Source of the DNA: JABWBJ01 sp036507855
GTDB taxonomy: Bacteria > Gemmatimonadota > Gemmatimonadetes > Gemmatimonadales > Gemmatimonadaceae
Direction of reading: 5' to 3'
NCBI GenBank assembly: GCA_036507855.1
Contig: DATCIJ010000018.1
Location: forward strand, 1-64,000
DNA length: 64,000 nucleotides
Position 1 is the first letter of the stretch. Every line of letters begins with the position of its first letter. Under the pieces are notes generated by a model. It saw nothing but the letters and a program-made list of their open reading frames with translations, ran no database searches and was not told where the DNA came from. Shown here piece by piece: positions 35,045 through 44,011 of this stretch. Both the position numbers and the translations under genes were made by a program.

Positions 35045-35710
35045 TCATCGCCACATCGCGATGGCGGACAACGGCAAACGCTCGATATCCGGCACCCGGG
35101 CATCTGCGGCGGGGAAGCCAACGGGGAGGACCAGATAGGCTTTCTCGTTCGGCGGCCGTTCCAGGAGCTCCGAGAGAAACCCCATGGGATTCGGCGTGTG
35201 CGTGAGCGTCACGAGGCCCATCATGTGCACGGCCGCAATGAAGAAGCCCGCCGCAATACCAACGGATTCCTGGGTGTAGTAGTGCGGCCGCTTCGAGCCG
35301 TCTTCGTTGACGCCGTACGCCTTGCGGAAGACGACGACGAGCCAGGGTGCGTCGGTCAGGTGCGCCTTGTGCTCGTCGGTGCCGAGTGGAGCGAGCGCCT
35401 CCAGCCACTCCGGTGGCATCCGGCCGTGATAGTTCTCGTACTCTTCCCGCTCCGCGGCTTCACGAATGCGCTGTTTCAGGTCCGGATCGGAAACAGCAAC
35501 GAACGTCCACGGCTGCTGATGCGCTCCACTGGGCGCAGTTCCAGCGGTGCGAATTGCCAGTTCGATCGCCTCGCGAGGCACGGGGTCGGTGGAGAAGTGA
35601 CGTGTGGTGCGTCGCGTCGCCATTCCACCGTGAAATTCCCGCGCGCGCCGGACAATCTCGTCAGCCGGACGACGGCTGAACGCCAAGTTCCTGAATCGGG
35701 GCTCGGTCAT
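35045..35710 (-). CDS. nitroreductase-fold flavoprotein, iodotyrosine-deiodinase homologue
   Basis: The sequence follows mammalian iodotyrosine deiodinase almost throughout: RRTTRHFS, AGTAPSGAHQQPWTF, DAPWLVVVFRKAYGV, HYYTQESVGIAAGFF and GLVTLTHTPN. The three residues that grip the halotyrosine zwitterion in the human enzyme (E157, Y161, K182) are present with identical spacing as E90, Y94 and K115. It probably reductively dehalogenates halotyrosines using FMN. A bacterial homologue is known, so the activity is plausible, but other nitroreductases cannot be excluded without assay. Confidence 0.8.
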   Translation of the reverse strand: MTEPRFRNLAFSRRPADEIVRRAREFHGGMATRRTTRHFSTDPVPREAIELAIRTAGTAPSGAHQQPWTFVAVSDPDLKQRIREAAEREEYENYHGRMPPEWLEALAPLGTDEHKAHLTDAPWLVVVFRKAYGVNEDGSKRPHYYTQESVGIAAGFFIAAVHMMGLVTLTHTPNPMGFLSELLERPPNEKAYLVLPVGFPAADARVPDIERLPLSAIAMWR

Positions 35711-35722
35711 GAAGGGGAGTCC

Positions 35723-35743
35723 GAGGTCAGAGGTCAGAGCTCA
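35723..35743. repeat. three direct heptamers upstream of the deiodinase-like gene
   Basis: GAGGTCA-GAGGTCA-GAGCTCA lies 13-33 bp before the start codon. GAGTCC (35717-35722) and AGAGCTC (35736-35742) have inverted copies near 35786-35798, so the region can also fold into a hairpin that may stop argCBD transcription. Confidence 0.5.
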
Positions 35744-35872
35744 GGGTGTCGGAATTCTCGTTCAGCCGCCTGGTGTCGAACTCTGGAGCTCTGGACTCCG
35801 CGTACTGGATTCTGATGAGCACGGGCCCCAGCCGCTGCTGCCGCGACCTTCGACACGGCAACGCGCTGCGGA

Positions 35873-37087
35873 TCAACCTAACGCGCGCTCGAGGCGCCGG
35901 AGACCTTCCTCGAGGTCTGCCCGCGTTGCGACGAGAGGAGGCAGGACGCGCAGCGTGTGGTCGCCTGCACCCACGAGCAGGAGTCCTTCGTCCCGAGCGC
36001 GGCGTATCACGTCCGCCGCGGGTTCGTGTACGTCGATGCCCCAGATGAAACCCGTGCCTCTCACGTCACGAATCCTGCCGGTCCGGGCCGTGAGCTCGCG
36101 CAGAGTCTCGCCAAGCCAATCTCCACCGTTGCGAACGGACTCCAACAGCGTCGGATCGGCAACGCGATCCAGGACGTGACTCGCCACGGAGGTCACGAAC
36201 GGTCCCCCGCCAAACGTGGAACCGTGGTCGCCCGGTTGAATCGTCGCGGCGATTTCCTCGGTCATGAGGATCGCGCCCATTGGCAGCCCGCCGGCGATTG
36301 GCTTGGCGAGCGTCATGAGGTCGGGAACGACGTTGACCCGCTGATATGCGAAGAGGTGACCCGTGCGTCCCAGTCCGCACTGGATCTCATCGAACATCAG
36401 CGCGATGCGCCGCTCGCGCGTCAGCGCGCGCAATTCGAGGAGGTACCCGGCGTCGAACACGCGGACTCCGCCTTCGCCTTGAATGGGCTCGATGACAAGC
36501 GCCGCGACGGTTTCGCCAGCGAGGATCCCGGCCAGGCTTTCGAGGTCCCGTTCGGCAATGGACACGCCGCCGGCCAGCGGACGGAACGGAGCTCGGTACG
36601 CCGGCCGATCGGTCGCGGCCAGGCTGGCGAAGAGGCGCCCGTGAAACGAGCCGCGCACACCCACGATCTCGTGCTTGGCGGGCGATCCCACCGTTCGCGC
36701 CCACCGTCGCGCGAACTTGAACGCGCCTTCGTTCGCCTCGACGCCTGAATTGCAGAAGAACACGCGATCGGCGAACGAGAGGTCTGCGAGTCGCTGGGCG
36801 AGCTGCTCCCCGGGTGACGTGCGGAAGAGGTTCGAGACGTGAATGAGACCGTCGGCCGCGGCATTTATCGCGTTTCGCAACCCCTCGTCACCATAGCCTA
36901 ACGCGTTGACGGCGATGCCACTGGTGAAGTCGAGATACTCGCGTCCTTCGGTGTCGTACAGTCGGATCCCTTCCCCGCGCACCAGCTCGATCGGGGCTCG
37001 CTTGTAGACCGGCAACAATGCCGAAGGTGTCTGGGTCGACGGAGTCAACGTCGGTGCAGCGGGTGATGGTGCCATGAGGGTGGCCAT
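35873..37087 (-). CDS. argD: acetylornithine/succinyldiaminopimelate aminotransferase
   Basis: This is a PLP class III aminotransferase. The PLP lysine is in MTLAKPIAGGLPMGAI, with LIEPIQGEGG, FDEIQCGLGRTGHLFAYQ and FGGGPF signatures and the N-terminal YDTEGREYLDFTSGIAVNALG. It makes N-acetylornithine from the semialdehyde in arginine synthesis. It follows argB after a 2-bp gap in the argCBD operon. Confidence 0.93.
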   Translation of the reverse strand: MATLMAPSPAAPTLTPSTQTPSALLPVYKRAPIELVRGEGIRLYDTEGREYLDFTSGIAVNALGYGDEGLRNAINAAADGLIHVSNLFRTSPGEQLAQRLADLSFADRVFFCNSGVEANEGAFKFARRWARTVGSPAKHEIVGVRGSFHGRLFASLAATDRPAYRAPFRPLAGGVSIAERDLESLAGILAGETVAALVIEPIQGEGGVRVFDAGYLLELRALTRERRIALMFDEIQCGLGRTGHLFAYQRVNVVPDLMTLAKPIAGGLPMGAILMTEEIAATIQPGDHGSTFGGGPFVTSVASHVLDRVADPTLLESVRNGGDWLGETLRELTARTGRIRDVRGTGFIWGIDVHEPAADVIRRARDEGLLLVGAGDHTLRVLPPLVATRADLEEGLRRLERALG

Positions 37088-37089
37088 GT

Positions 37090-37848
37090 TCAGGCGGGCG
37101 AGTGGGCGGTGGTGAGGCGAGTGCCGGCATCGGGATCGAGGAGGGCGCCAGCGTCGCTGATCCGGACCGCCGAAACACCCGCGGCAATGGCGCGACGCGC
37201 GGCCTGAAGCTTGGCGGACATGCCGCCCCGGGCGATGCCTGACGCGATCATGTCATCAACGGTATCGACAGGAATCGACGGGACGAGGGACCCGGCGGCG
37301 TCGAGGACCCCCGGGACGTCGGCCAGCAGCAGCAATTCGTCGGCGCCGAGCGCCCCGGCGATCGCTGCCGCAGCGTCGTCGCCGTTGATGTTGAGGCCTT
37401 TCCCCGTTTCGGCGTGGCGGCCGAGGGGAGAGACAACGGGCACGAAGCCGGCTGAAAGCAGCGCTTCAACCGGGCGCGGGTCGGCGTTGAGAGGTTCCCC
37501 CACGGCGCCGAGCGCGCCACCGTCGAGGAGCTGCGCCGGCAGCAGCCCGCCGTCTTCGCCGGAGATGCCGATGGCGGCAACCCCTTCGCCGAGGAGCTGC
37601 CTGACGAGACGTTTGTTGACTGCGCCGGAGAGCACCATGCGGACGACTTCCATGTCCTCATCCGTGGTGACGCGGCGCCCGCCGATGAACGTTGGCTCCG
37701 AACCGAGGCGGCGCTGCAGTGCGGTCACCTCGTCGCCGCCACCGTGGACGACGACGAGCTCGTCCCCACTGCGCACCACCTCGGCGAGCATTCGTGGCAA
37801 GGCGGGGTCGTTCTGCGCGCGTCCGCCGATCTTGACGACGCGCCTCAC
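37090..37848 (-). CDS. argB: acetylglutamate kinase
   Basis: The amino-acid kinase fold is seen as VVKIGGRAQNDPAL, VVHGGGDEVTALQRRLG, VGEPLNADPR and LLADVPGVLD. It phosphorylates N-acetylglutamate. The start is GTG at 37848, overlapping the argC stop as GTGA, which implies translational coupling. The frame extends upstream into argC but the overlap decides the start. The N-terminus is short. Confidence 0.92.
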   Translation of the reverse strand: MRRVVKIGGRAQNDPALPRMLAEVVRSGDELVVVHGGGDEVTALQRRLGSEPTFIGGRRVTTDEDMEVVRMVLSGAVNKRLVRQLLGEGVAAIGISGEDGGLLPAQLLDGGALGAVGEPLNADPRPVEALLSAGFVPVVSPLGRHAETGKGLNINGDDAAAAIAGALGADELLLLADVPGVLDAAGSLVPSIPVDTVDDMIASGIARGGMSAKLQAARRAIAAGVSAVRISDAGALLDPDAGTRLTTAHSPA

Positions 37849-38804
37849 GCGGGCAACCCCATGGTCTCCGTCAGGCCGAAGGAGACATTCGCGTTCTGGA
37901 TTGCCTGGCCTGCCGCACCTTTCACCAGGTTGTCGATGGCCGAAAAGACGAGGAGCGTTGGCTGCCGGAGGCCACTGGCGCGGCGCACCGCAATGCGCAC
38001 GACGTTTCTCCGAACGACGTCCTTGAGTGAGGGGAGGTCGGACGACAGTTCGACGAACGGCTCGTTGGCGTAATCCTCCCGCCATGGCGCGAGCAAGTCG
38101 TCGGGGATCGACGTAACGGGCACGGTGAGCGTCGCGAGGATGCCCCGCGCCACCGGAAGGAGGTGCGGTGTGAACAGCAGATCGAGGTCGCCGTTCAAAT
38201 GGGAGATCGTCTCCCGCATCTCCGGCAGGTGTCGGTGTTCGTTTCCCACCGCGTAGGCGCGGAAGTTCTCCGTGACTTCGGCGAACATCATGTCGGCGCG
38301 CGGCGAATTGCCCGCACCGGTTACTCCGCTGGCGGCGTCCGCCACGACGGTCGAGCCGGGCACCATGAGGCCGTGGCGCGCTAAAGGCGCCAGCGCGAGA
38401 AGAATCGCCGTGGGATAGCAGCCCGGGTTGGCGATCAAGGGGGCGTCCTTCAGTTGCTGCCGGTTCAACTCGGTGAGTCCGTACGGCACGACCTGCGTGG
38501 AATGTCCGGGCCGGAGATCCGAGGAAAGATCAACCACCCGTGCGCCAGCGTTCCGCACGCGGGCGACCCACTCGGCGGAAGCGCCATGTGGGAGGGAGCT
38601 GAAGACGAGCTCCGCCTGCTTGAGGGGCGCGTCTTCCGTGGCGACGAAGGTTACGGACCCGGAAGGCAGCGTCATGCGTTCGCCGCGCCGTTCGTTGGCG
38701 GTTGCGAAGGTCAATTCGAGCCCCGGGTGGTCGGCGATGAGCGTGCAGAGTTCACGTCCTGCGTACCCACTTGCGCCGAGGACGCCGACGGGAATTCTAT
38801 GCAT
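37845..38804 (-). CDS. argC: N-acetyl-gamma-glutamyl-phosphate reductase
   Basis: The NADP-binding N-terminus VGVLGASGYAGRELCTLI and the catalytic cysteine in LIANPGCYPTAILL are diagnostic. It reduces the acyl phosphate made by argB. It is the first gene of argCBD. The ATG at 38804 has no Shine-Dalgarno and lies directly behind a promoter-like TTGACA-N17-TATGCA, so the transcript may be leaderless. Confidence 0.93.
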   Translation of the reverse strand: MHRIPVGVLGASGYAGRELCTLIADHPGLELTFATANERRGERMTLPSGSVTFVATEDAPLKQAELVFSSLPHGASAEWVARVRNAGARVVDLSSDLRPGHSTQVVPYGLTELNRQQLKDAPLIANPGCYPTAILLALAPLARHGLMVPGSTVVADAASGVTGAGNSPRADMMFAEVTENFRAYAVGNEHRHLPEMRETISHLNGDLDLLFTPHLLPVARGILATLTVPVTSIPDDLLAPWREDYANEPFVELSSDLPSLKDVVRRNVVRIAVRRASGLRQPTLLVFSAIDNLVKGAAGQAIQNANVSFGLTETMGLPA

Positions 38805-38807
38805 GGA

Positions 38808-38826
38808 GAATGCATATTATTGCACA
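38808..38826 (-). promoter_or_regulatory. candidate ARG box and promoter of argCBD
   Basis: On the minus strand TGCAATAATATGCATTC ends 3 bp before the argC start. The nine bases TATGCATTC recur exactly in front of argG. The position overlaps the presumed -10 region, as expected for an ArgR repressor site. Confidence 0.45.
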
Positions 38827-38950
38827 TCGGCCATGTCAACGGCCACGCTACACGCAACGCGACGGATGCACACCGCCGCGACGCTGACCGCTTACCCCTC
38901 CGGAACCACCATGCTATCGTCGGTTCGCCAGTGACGGAGAGCCTCGACGC

Positions 38951-39406
38951 GTGAACAAGAAACGGCGGCAACAGGTCATTCTCGAGCTCGTTGCGGCGCA
39001 ACCCGTCGCGAGCCAGGAGGAGCTTCGCCAGTTGCTGGAGGATCGCGGCTTTGCGGTCACGCAGTCCACGCTTTCGCGTGACCTGCGCGAACTCCGGCTC
39101 GCCCGCATCCCTACCCCGCAAGGCGCCCGCTACGCCTCGCCCGACGCATTGGCGGAAGATCACCGGACAGCGCTGGAGGACGTGCTGCCCCAGTTCTTCG
39201 AGTCGAGCGATGGCGTCGGTGAACTGCTGGTCCTGAAGACAATCGCCGGCGGCGCCCAGCCCATCGCCGAAGCCATCGATGCCCAGGCGTACCCTGATGT
39301 CCTGGGCACCATTGGCGGCGAGAACACCATTCTCATCATCTGCCGCTCCACCGCGGCCCGCGACCGTTTGGAGCGACGGCTCGAACGGCTCGCGCGCTCC
39401 GGATAG
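38951..39406 (+). CDS. argR: arginine repressor
   Basis: The 151-aa protein has the ArgR winged helix (KKRRQQVILELVAAQPVASQ, AVTQSTLSRDLRELRLARI) and a C-terminal hexamerisation and arginine-binding domain (DVLGTIGGENTILIICRS). It starts at GTG 38951. It is divergent from argCBD and directly ahead of argGH, so it likely controls both and perhaps itself. Confidence 0.93.
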   Translation: MNKKRRQQVILELVAAQPVASQEELRQLLEDRGFAVTQSTLSRDLRELRLARIPTPQGARYASPDALAEDHRTALEDVLPQFFESSDGVGELLVLKTIAGGAQPIAEAIDAQAYPDVLGTIGGENTILIICRSTAARDRLERRLERLARSG

Positions 39407-39445
39407 CATGGGCGTATCGGCACTCGAAAGACGCGCGATCTGACG

Positions 39446-39482
39446 TTGAATTCATCGCTGCGTTTCGGTTAATTATGCATTC
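39446..39482 (+). promoter_or_regulatory. argG promoter with candidate ARG half-site
   Basis: TTGAAT (39446-39451) and TAATTA (39470-39475) are spaced by 18 bp, and TATGCATTC at 39474-39482 matches the site at argC. ArgR binding here would block RNA polymerase. Confidence 0.45.
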
Positions 39483-39519
39483 GCAGGAATCACCAGCTCG
39501 ACATCCGACGGAGCCGTCC

Positions 39520-40761
39520 ATGCAGCGCATAGTGCTCGCCTATTCCGGGGGGCTCGACACCTCCATCATCGTGCCGTGGCTTCGCGAGCATTATGACGCG
39601 GAGGTCATTTGTGTCGCCGCCGACATCGGACAGGGCGAGGGCGAACTGGATGGCATCGTAGAAAAAGCCCTGAGGTCGGGCGCCGTCTCGTGCACCGTCG
39701 AGGATCTGCGGCAGGAGTTCGTCGAATCCTTCGTCTACCCGACGCTGCGGGCCGGAGCGATCTACAACCGCAAATACCTCCTCGGCACGTCCATCGCCCG
39801 TCCCCTCATTGCCCGGCGGCAGGTCGAAGTCGCTCGCGCGGTCGGCGCTGATGCCCTCGCCCATGGCTGCACGGGCAAGGGGAACGACCAGGTGCGTTTC
39901 GAACTCACCTACATGGCGTTCGCCCCTGACCTCAAGGTCATCGCGCCGTGGCGGGAGTGGGACATCCGAAGCCGGGAGGATGCGCTGGCATACGCCGCCG
40001 CGCGCGGCATTCCGGTGTCAGCCACCACGACCAAGATCTACTCACGCGATCGCAATCTCTGGCACATCTCGCATGAAGGCGGCGTGCTGGAGGACCCGAA
40101 TCAGGCGCCGCCCAAAGAGCTCTTCCTGCTGACGACTGATCCCGAGGACGCACCGCCCGAACCGGAGAAGGTCACGATCGGTTTCCGGAGCGGCACGCCA
40201 GTCTCGGTGAACGGCAGGACGCTCGGCGCCGTGGACCTCCTGACAGAGTTGAACAGAATCGCCGGCCGCCACGGTGTCGGCCGGGCCGACATCGTCGAGG
40301 ACCGGCTCATCGGCATGAAGTCGCGCGGCGTCTACGAGACGCCGGGCGGAACGCTCCTCTACACGGCGCTCAGTGAACTGGAGATGCTCGTGCTCGACCG
40401 TCGCACGATGGCCGCCAAGGATCTCCTGGCGCCCCGGTACGCCGACCTTGTCTACGAGGGGCGTTGGTGGACCACCGAACGTGAGGCGTACGACGCCTTC
40501 GTCGACAAGGTGCAGGAGCGCGTGACCGGGACGGTGTCACTCCGCTTGTACAAGGGCAACGTGGCGATTGCCGGTCGCGAGAGTGAGAACGCGCTGTACG
40601 ACGAGCGCTTCGTGACATTCGGCGAGGACGACGTCTACGAGCAGAGTGACGCCGCCGGGTTCATTCGGCTCTTCGGGCTCCCGGCCCGCGTGCGCGCGCT
40701 GAAGGACCAGCAGTTGGCGGCGTCGGAGCGGGCTTCCCGGACTGAAGTCGCCGCGCGGTGA
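39520..40761 (+). CDS. argG: argininosuccinate synthase
   Basis: The PP-loop IVLAYSGGLDTSIIV at the N-terminus binds ATP. ADALAHGCTGKGNDQVRFE, YSRDRNLWHISHEGG and GRESENALYDERFVTF complete the family. It joins citrulline and aspartate. The ATG at 39520 follows GGAG; an upstream ATG at 39475 lies in the promoter. Its stop overlaps argH (GTGA at 40758). Confidence 0.95.
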   Translation: MQRIVLAYSGGLDTSIIVPWLREHYDAEVICVAADIGQGEGELDGIVEKALRSGAVSCTVEDLRQEFVESFVYPTLRAGAIYNRKYLLGTSIARPLIARRQVEVARAVGADALAHGCTGKGNDQVRFELTYMAFAPDLKVIAPWREWDIRSREDALAYAAARGIPVSATTTKIYSRDRNLWHISHEGGVLEDPNQAPPKELFLLTTDPEDAPPEPEKVTIGFRSGTPVSVNGRTLGAVDLLTELNRIAGRHGVGRADIVEDRLIGMKSRGVYETPGGTLLYTALSELEMLVLDRRTMAAKDLLAPRYADLVYEGRWWTTEREAYDAFVDKVQERVTGTVSLRLYKGNVAIAGRESENALYDERFVTFGEDDVYEQSDAAGFIRLFGLPARVRALKDQQLAASERASRTEVAAR

Positions 40762-42179
40762 CGCGCGGCGACCCGGCGGCAGGCGGCCCGCCCGTCACAG
40801 CACCGTCGCATAAACTCTGGGGCGGACGTTTTTCATCCGGGCCCAGCCCGCTGCTCGAGCAGGTCAACCGGTCGATCGGCGTCGACTATCGTCTCTGGCC
40901 CTTCGACGTCAGGCTTTCCCAGGCCTGGGCGGAAGCGTTAGGCGCCGCTGGCGTCATTCCGATCGACGAAAGCCGCGCTCTCGTCGACGGACTGGAGGCG
41001 GTCGGGCGGCGCCTGGCGGCTGGCGTGACCCCGTCAGCGTCCGACGAAGACATCCACACGCTCATCGACCGCCTGCTGCACGAGGAGGTCGGCGACCCGG
41101 CGTCCCGGCTGCACACGGGACGAAGCCGCAACGATCAGGTGGCTACCGCAACCCGCATGTGGACCATTGACGCCTGCGGCCGCCTCGACACCCTGCTGCG
41201 CGAACTCCAGCAGGTGATGATCGCACAGGCGGAACGCCTCGGTGACGCGATCCTGCCGGCATATACGCACCTCCAGCGCGCGCAACCGGTCCGCGGCGCC
41301 CACTGGATGCTGTCGCACTTCTGGCCCCTCGAGCGGGATCGGGCGCGGATGGCCGCGGCCGCCCGCGCCGCGTCATCAATGCCGTTAGGCAGTGGCGCCG
41401 TGGCCGGCAGCGCCTTCCCGGTGTCGCGCGAGCTGCTGCGGCAGCGGCTCGGCTTCGCCGCCATTTCGCCGAACAGCATCGACGCGGTCGCCGATCGTGA
41501 TTTCGTCGCCGAGACCTTGTTCGCGCTGACGCTGTTGGGCACGCACCTGTCTCGCCTCGCCGAGGATCTGATCCTCTTCGGGACCGGCGAGTTCGGGTTC
41601 GCGCGCTTCGGCGATGCGTTCAGCACCGGCTCGAGCATGATGCCGCAGAAGCGGAATCCCGACGTCTTCGAGATCGCCCGCGGTTCGGCAGCCCGGATGC
41701 TCGGCGACCTCACCACCGTGCTTGTCACACTGAAGGGGCTCCCTTCCGGTTACAACAAGGACCTTCAGGATGACAAGCGTCCGCTGTTCGACGCGGTGGA
41801 CACCATGATGCTCGTGGTGCCCGCGGTCGCCGGGGCGCTCGATGAAGTGATGTTCGACGTGGCGCGCATGCGCGCCGCGGTGTCCGCGGGCCTCATGGCC
41901 ACCGACCTCGCCGACTATCTCGTGGATCGGGGCGTCGCGTTCCGCGACGCGCACAGCGCGGTCGGGAAGCTGGTGCGTGAGGCGGAGGCGGCCGGGGTCG
42001 AACTGGATGGGCTGCCCCACGCGTCGTTTGCGGCCGCCCACCCTGCCTTTGGACCCGATGTGCTCGATGCGCTCACGCCCGAACGCTCATTGGCGCGGCG
42101 CAACCTCGCGGGAGGCACTGGACCCGCCGCGGTGCAGGAACAATTGGCGGCGGCGCGACGCATCGCCCAGGCCCGGTAG
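40758..42179 (+). CDS. argH: argininosuccinate lyase
   Basis: The fumarase/aspartase superfamily motif GSSMMPQKRNPDV is present, with LHTGRSRNDQVATATR and THLQRAQPV. It releases arginine and fumarate as the last step of synthesis. It starts at GTG 40758 within the argG stop. The 473-aa length is normal. No argJ, argF or argA is in the window. Confidence 0.95.
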   Translation: MTRGDPAAGGPPVTAPSHKLWGGRFSSGPSPLLEQVNRSIGVDYRLWPFDVRLSQAWAEALGAAGVIPIDESRALVDGLEAVGRRLAAGVTPSASDEDIHTLIDRLLHEEVGDPASRLHTGRSRNDQVATATRMWTIDACGRLDTLLRELQQVMIAQAERLGDAILPAYTHLQRAQPVRGAHWMLSHFWPLERDRARMAAAARAASSMPLGSGAVAGSAFPVSRELLRQRLGFAAISPNSIDAVADRDFVAETLFALTLLGTHLSRLAEDLILFGTGEFGFARFGDAFSTGSSMMPQKRNPDVFEIARGSAARMLGDLTTVLVTLKGLPSGYNKDLQDDKRPLFDAVDTMMLVVPAVAGALDEVMFDVARMRAAVSAGLMATDLADYLVDRGVAFRDAHSAVGKLVREAEAAGVELDGLPHASFAAAHPAFGPDVLDALTPERSLARRNLAGGTGPAAVQEQLAAARRIAQAR

Positions 42180-42218
42180 TGCGGACGGGAAGGACGGTCC
42201 TCTGACGGAGCGTCCGCG
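42180..42218. terminator. cruciform-type terminator between convergent genes
   Basis: GCGGACG (42181-42187) pairs with CGTCCGC (42211-42217), with an inner AGGAC-G-GTCCT. It lies between the argH stop and the stop of the convergent membrane protein. Confidence 0.6.
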
Positions 42219-42219
42219 G

Positions 42220-42678
42220 TCAAGGCTCGAGAATGCGAACCTTCGACACGAAGTACTGTGTCTCGCCAAAGCAAGTCGTGGGGACGCCGATATGCTGCTC
42301 GTAATACAGGGCCACTTTCCGTCCCGCGGCCGACTCGATCACCCCAGCGATGCTGTCGGCCGGCACGCTGAACTGAAACAGTATGGGTGCGCTGCCAGGG
42401 ATGTTCGACATCTGAAGCTCGCCTTCCCACGTTTTGCAGAGCCATCCTCTCCTCGACAGTTTCTGAACCCAGCCAACGCGCTCTCCGGTCGAGAAATCGA
42501 AGGCCAGCGCAATGGCTGCCCAGACGCTGAAAGTTGCGACCGGGATCAGGATCAGCATACTGATCGTCATCTTGCCCCAGTGCCGACGAAGGAAACTCCG
42601 TCGTGGTTCGACGGGCGCAGCGGGCGGCTGCTCGGGACGCGGGTCGCCCGGATCCTGAGTCGGTTTCTCATCAGCCAT
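42220..42678 (-). CDS. single-pass membrane protein of unknown function
   Basis: A Pro-rich cytosolic tail (about 25 residues) is followed by RRSFLRRHWGKMTISML and one transmembrane helix, then a compact extracytoplasmic domain of about 85 residues with two cysteines (GWLCKTWEGE, TTCFGET). It probably sits in the inner membrane. I do not recognise the family. It is convergent with argH. Confidence 0.65.
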   Translation of the reverse strand: MADEKPTQDPGDPRPEQPPAAPVEPRRSFLRRHWGKMTISMLILIPVATFSVWAAIALAFDFSTGERVGWVQKLSRRGWLCKTWEGELQMSNIPGSAPILFQFSVPADSIAGVIESAAGRKVALYYEQHIGVPTTCFGETQYFVSKVRILEP

Positions 42679-42775
42679 GGGGTGCCTCGCCAGCGGTACG
42701 TGATACCCTAGCCGGCAACCGGCCTCGGGCCGAGCCGCGCGCGGGTAGTTTACAGCACGATATGGAGGCTGCGTA

Positions 42776-44011
42776 GTGTCGCTTCAAGCTCGACGACAGA
42801 CGGTTGCGGTTCGGGTCGGCGATGTCCCGGTGGGCTCGGGACATCCGGTCGTCGTGCAATCCATGACCAACACCGACACGGCAGACGCGGCCACCACGTC
42901 GGAGCAGGTCATCGCACTCGCCAACGCCGGCTCCGAACTGGTTCGGGTCACGGTGAACACCGACGCAGCGGCGGCGGCCGTCCACGACATCGTGGCACGC
43001 GTGGCGGACGCCGGTGTGCGTGTTCCCGTGATCGGGGACTTTCACTACAACGGACACCTGCTGCTGGTTCGGCACCCGCGTTGCGCAGCGGCCCTGGCGA
43101 AGTACCGCATTAACCCGGGGAACGTCGGCAGCAAGCGCCGGGACGAGAACTTCCGGACGATCATCGAAGTCGCGAAGGCAAACGACAAACCGGTCCGCAT
43201 CGGCGTGAACTGGGGATCGCTCGACCAGGACCTGTTGACCTTGATGATGGACGAGAATGGCGGTCGCGCCGAACCACGCGACGCGCGCGACGTCTACATC
43301 GACGCCATGGTGGAAAGCGGTATTCGCTCGGCGGCACTGGCCGAAGAAAGCGGGCTCGCTCACGACGCCATCATCATTTCGGCGAAAGTGTCGCAGGTCG
43401 CGGATCTCGCTGACGTGTACCGCCGACTGGCGGCCCGATGCGACTATCCGCTTCACCTCGGACTGACCGAGGCGGGCATGGGGAGCAAGGGAATCATCGC
43501 CAGCGCGGCCGGCCTGGCCATCGTGCTTTCCGAAGGCATCGGCGACACGATTCGCGTGTCGCTCACGCCCCGTCCTGGCGGCGACCGCACCGAGGAGGTG
43601 CTTGTCGCTCAGCAGGTACTGCAATCACTTGGCCTGCGCCGATTCGCGCCGCAAGTGACGGCGTGTCCGGGATGCGGCCGCACCACCTCGACGTTCTTTC
43701 AGCAGATGGCCGAGGACATCCAGGCTTACCTGCGGGAGAAGATGCCCGAATGGCGCGACGCGCATCCGGGGGTCGAGGACCTCAGGGTGGCGGTGATGGG
43801 TTGCGTGGTGAATGGGCCCGGCGAGTCCAAGCACGCGCACATCGGCATCTCACTGCCCGGCACCTTCGAGGAACCGAAGGCGCCGGTTTATGTCGACGGC
43901 CGGCTCCACGTCACGCTGAAGGGTGACCTCATCGTACCGGAGTTCCTGCAACTGCTCGACGAGTACGTTGCCCGGCGCTGGCCAGCGCCTCCCGCCGGCA
44001 TAGCTCGTTAG
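42776..44011 (+). CDS. ispG: 4-hydroxy-3-methylbut-2-enyl diphosphate synthase
   Basis: MEP-pathway iron-sulfur enzyme. The N-terminal RQTVAVRVGDVPVGSGHPVVVQSMTN-like barrel, GNVGSKRRDENF and the cluster cysteines in TACPGCGRTTS and MGCVVNGPGESKHA are clear. The start is a GTG with GGAGG 8 bp before it. It is an essential isoprenoid gene. Its stop overlaps the HD gene's stop by four bases. Confidence 0.95.
   Translation: MSLQARRQTVAVRVGDVPVGSGHPVVVQSMTNTDTADAATTSEQVIALANAGSELVRVTVNTDAAAAAVHDIVARVADAGVRVPVIGDFHYNGHLLLVRHPRCAAALAKYRINPGNVGSKRRDENFRTIIEVAKANDKPVRIGVNWGSLDQDLLTLMMDENGGRAEPRDARDVYIDAMVESGIRSAALAEESGLAHDAIIISAKVSQVADLADVYRRLAARCDYPLHLGLTEAGMGSKGIIASAAGLAIVLSEGIGDTIRVSLTPRPGGDRTEEVLVAQQVLQSLGLRRFAPQVTACPGCGRTTSTFFQQMAEDIQAYLREKMPEWRDAHPGVEDLRVAVMGCVVNGPGESKHAHIGISLPGTFEEPKAPVYVDGRLHVTLKGDLIVPEFLQLLDEYVARRWPAPPAGIAR

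Noticed and set aside
35724..35736. AGGTCA direct repeat, like a nuclear-receptor element, next to a deiodinase-like gene
   Set aside because: Eukaryotic nuclear receptors do not exist in bacteria; the likeness is coincidence.
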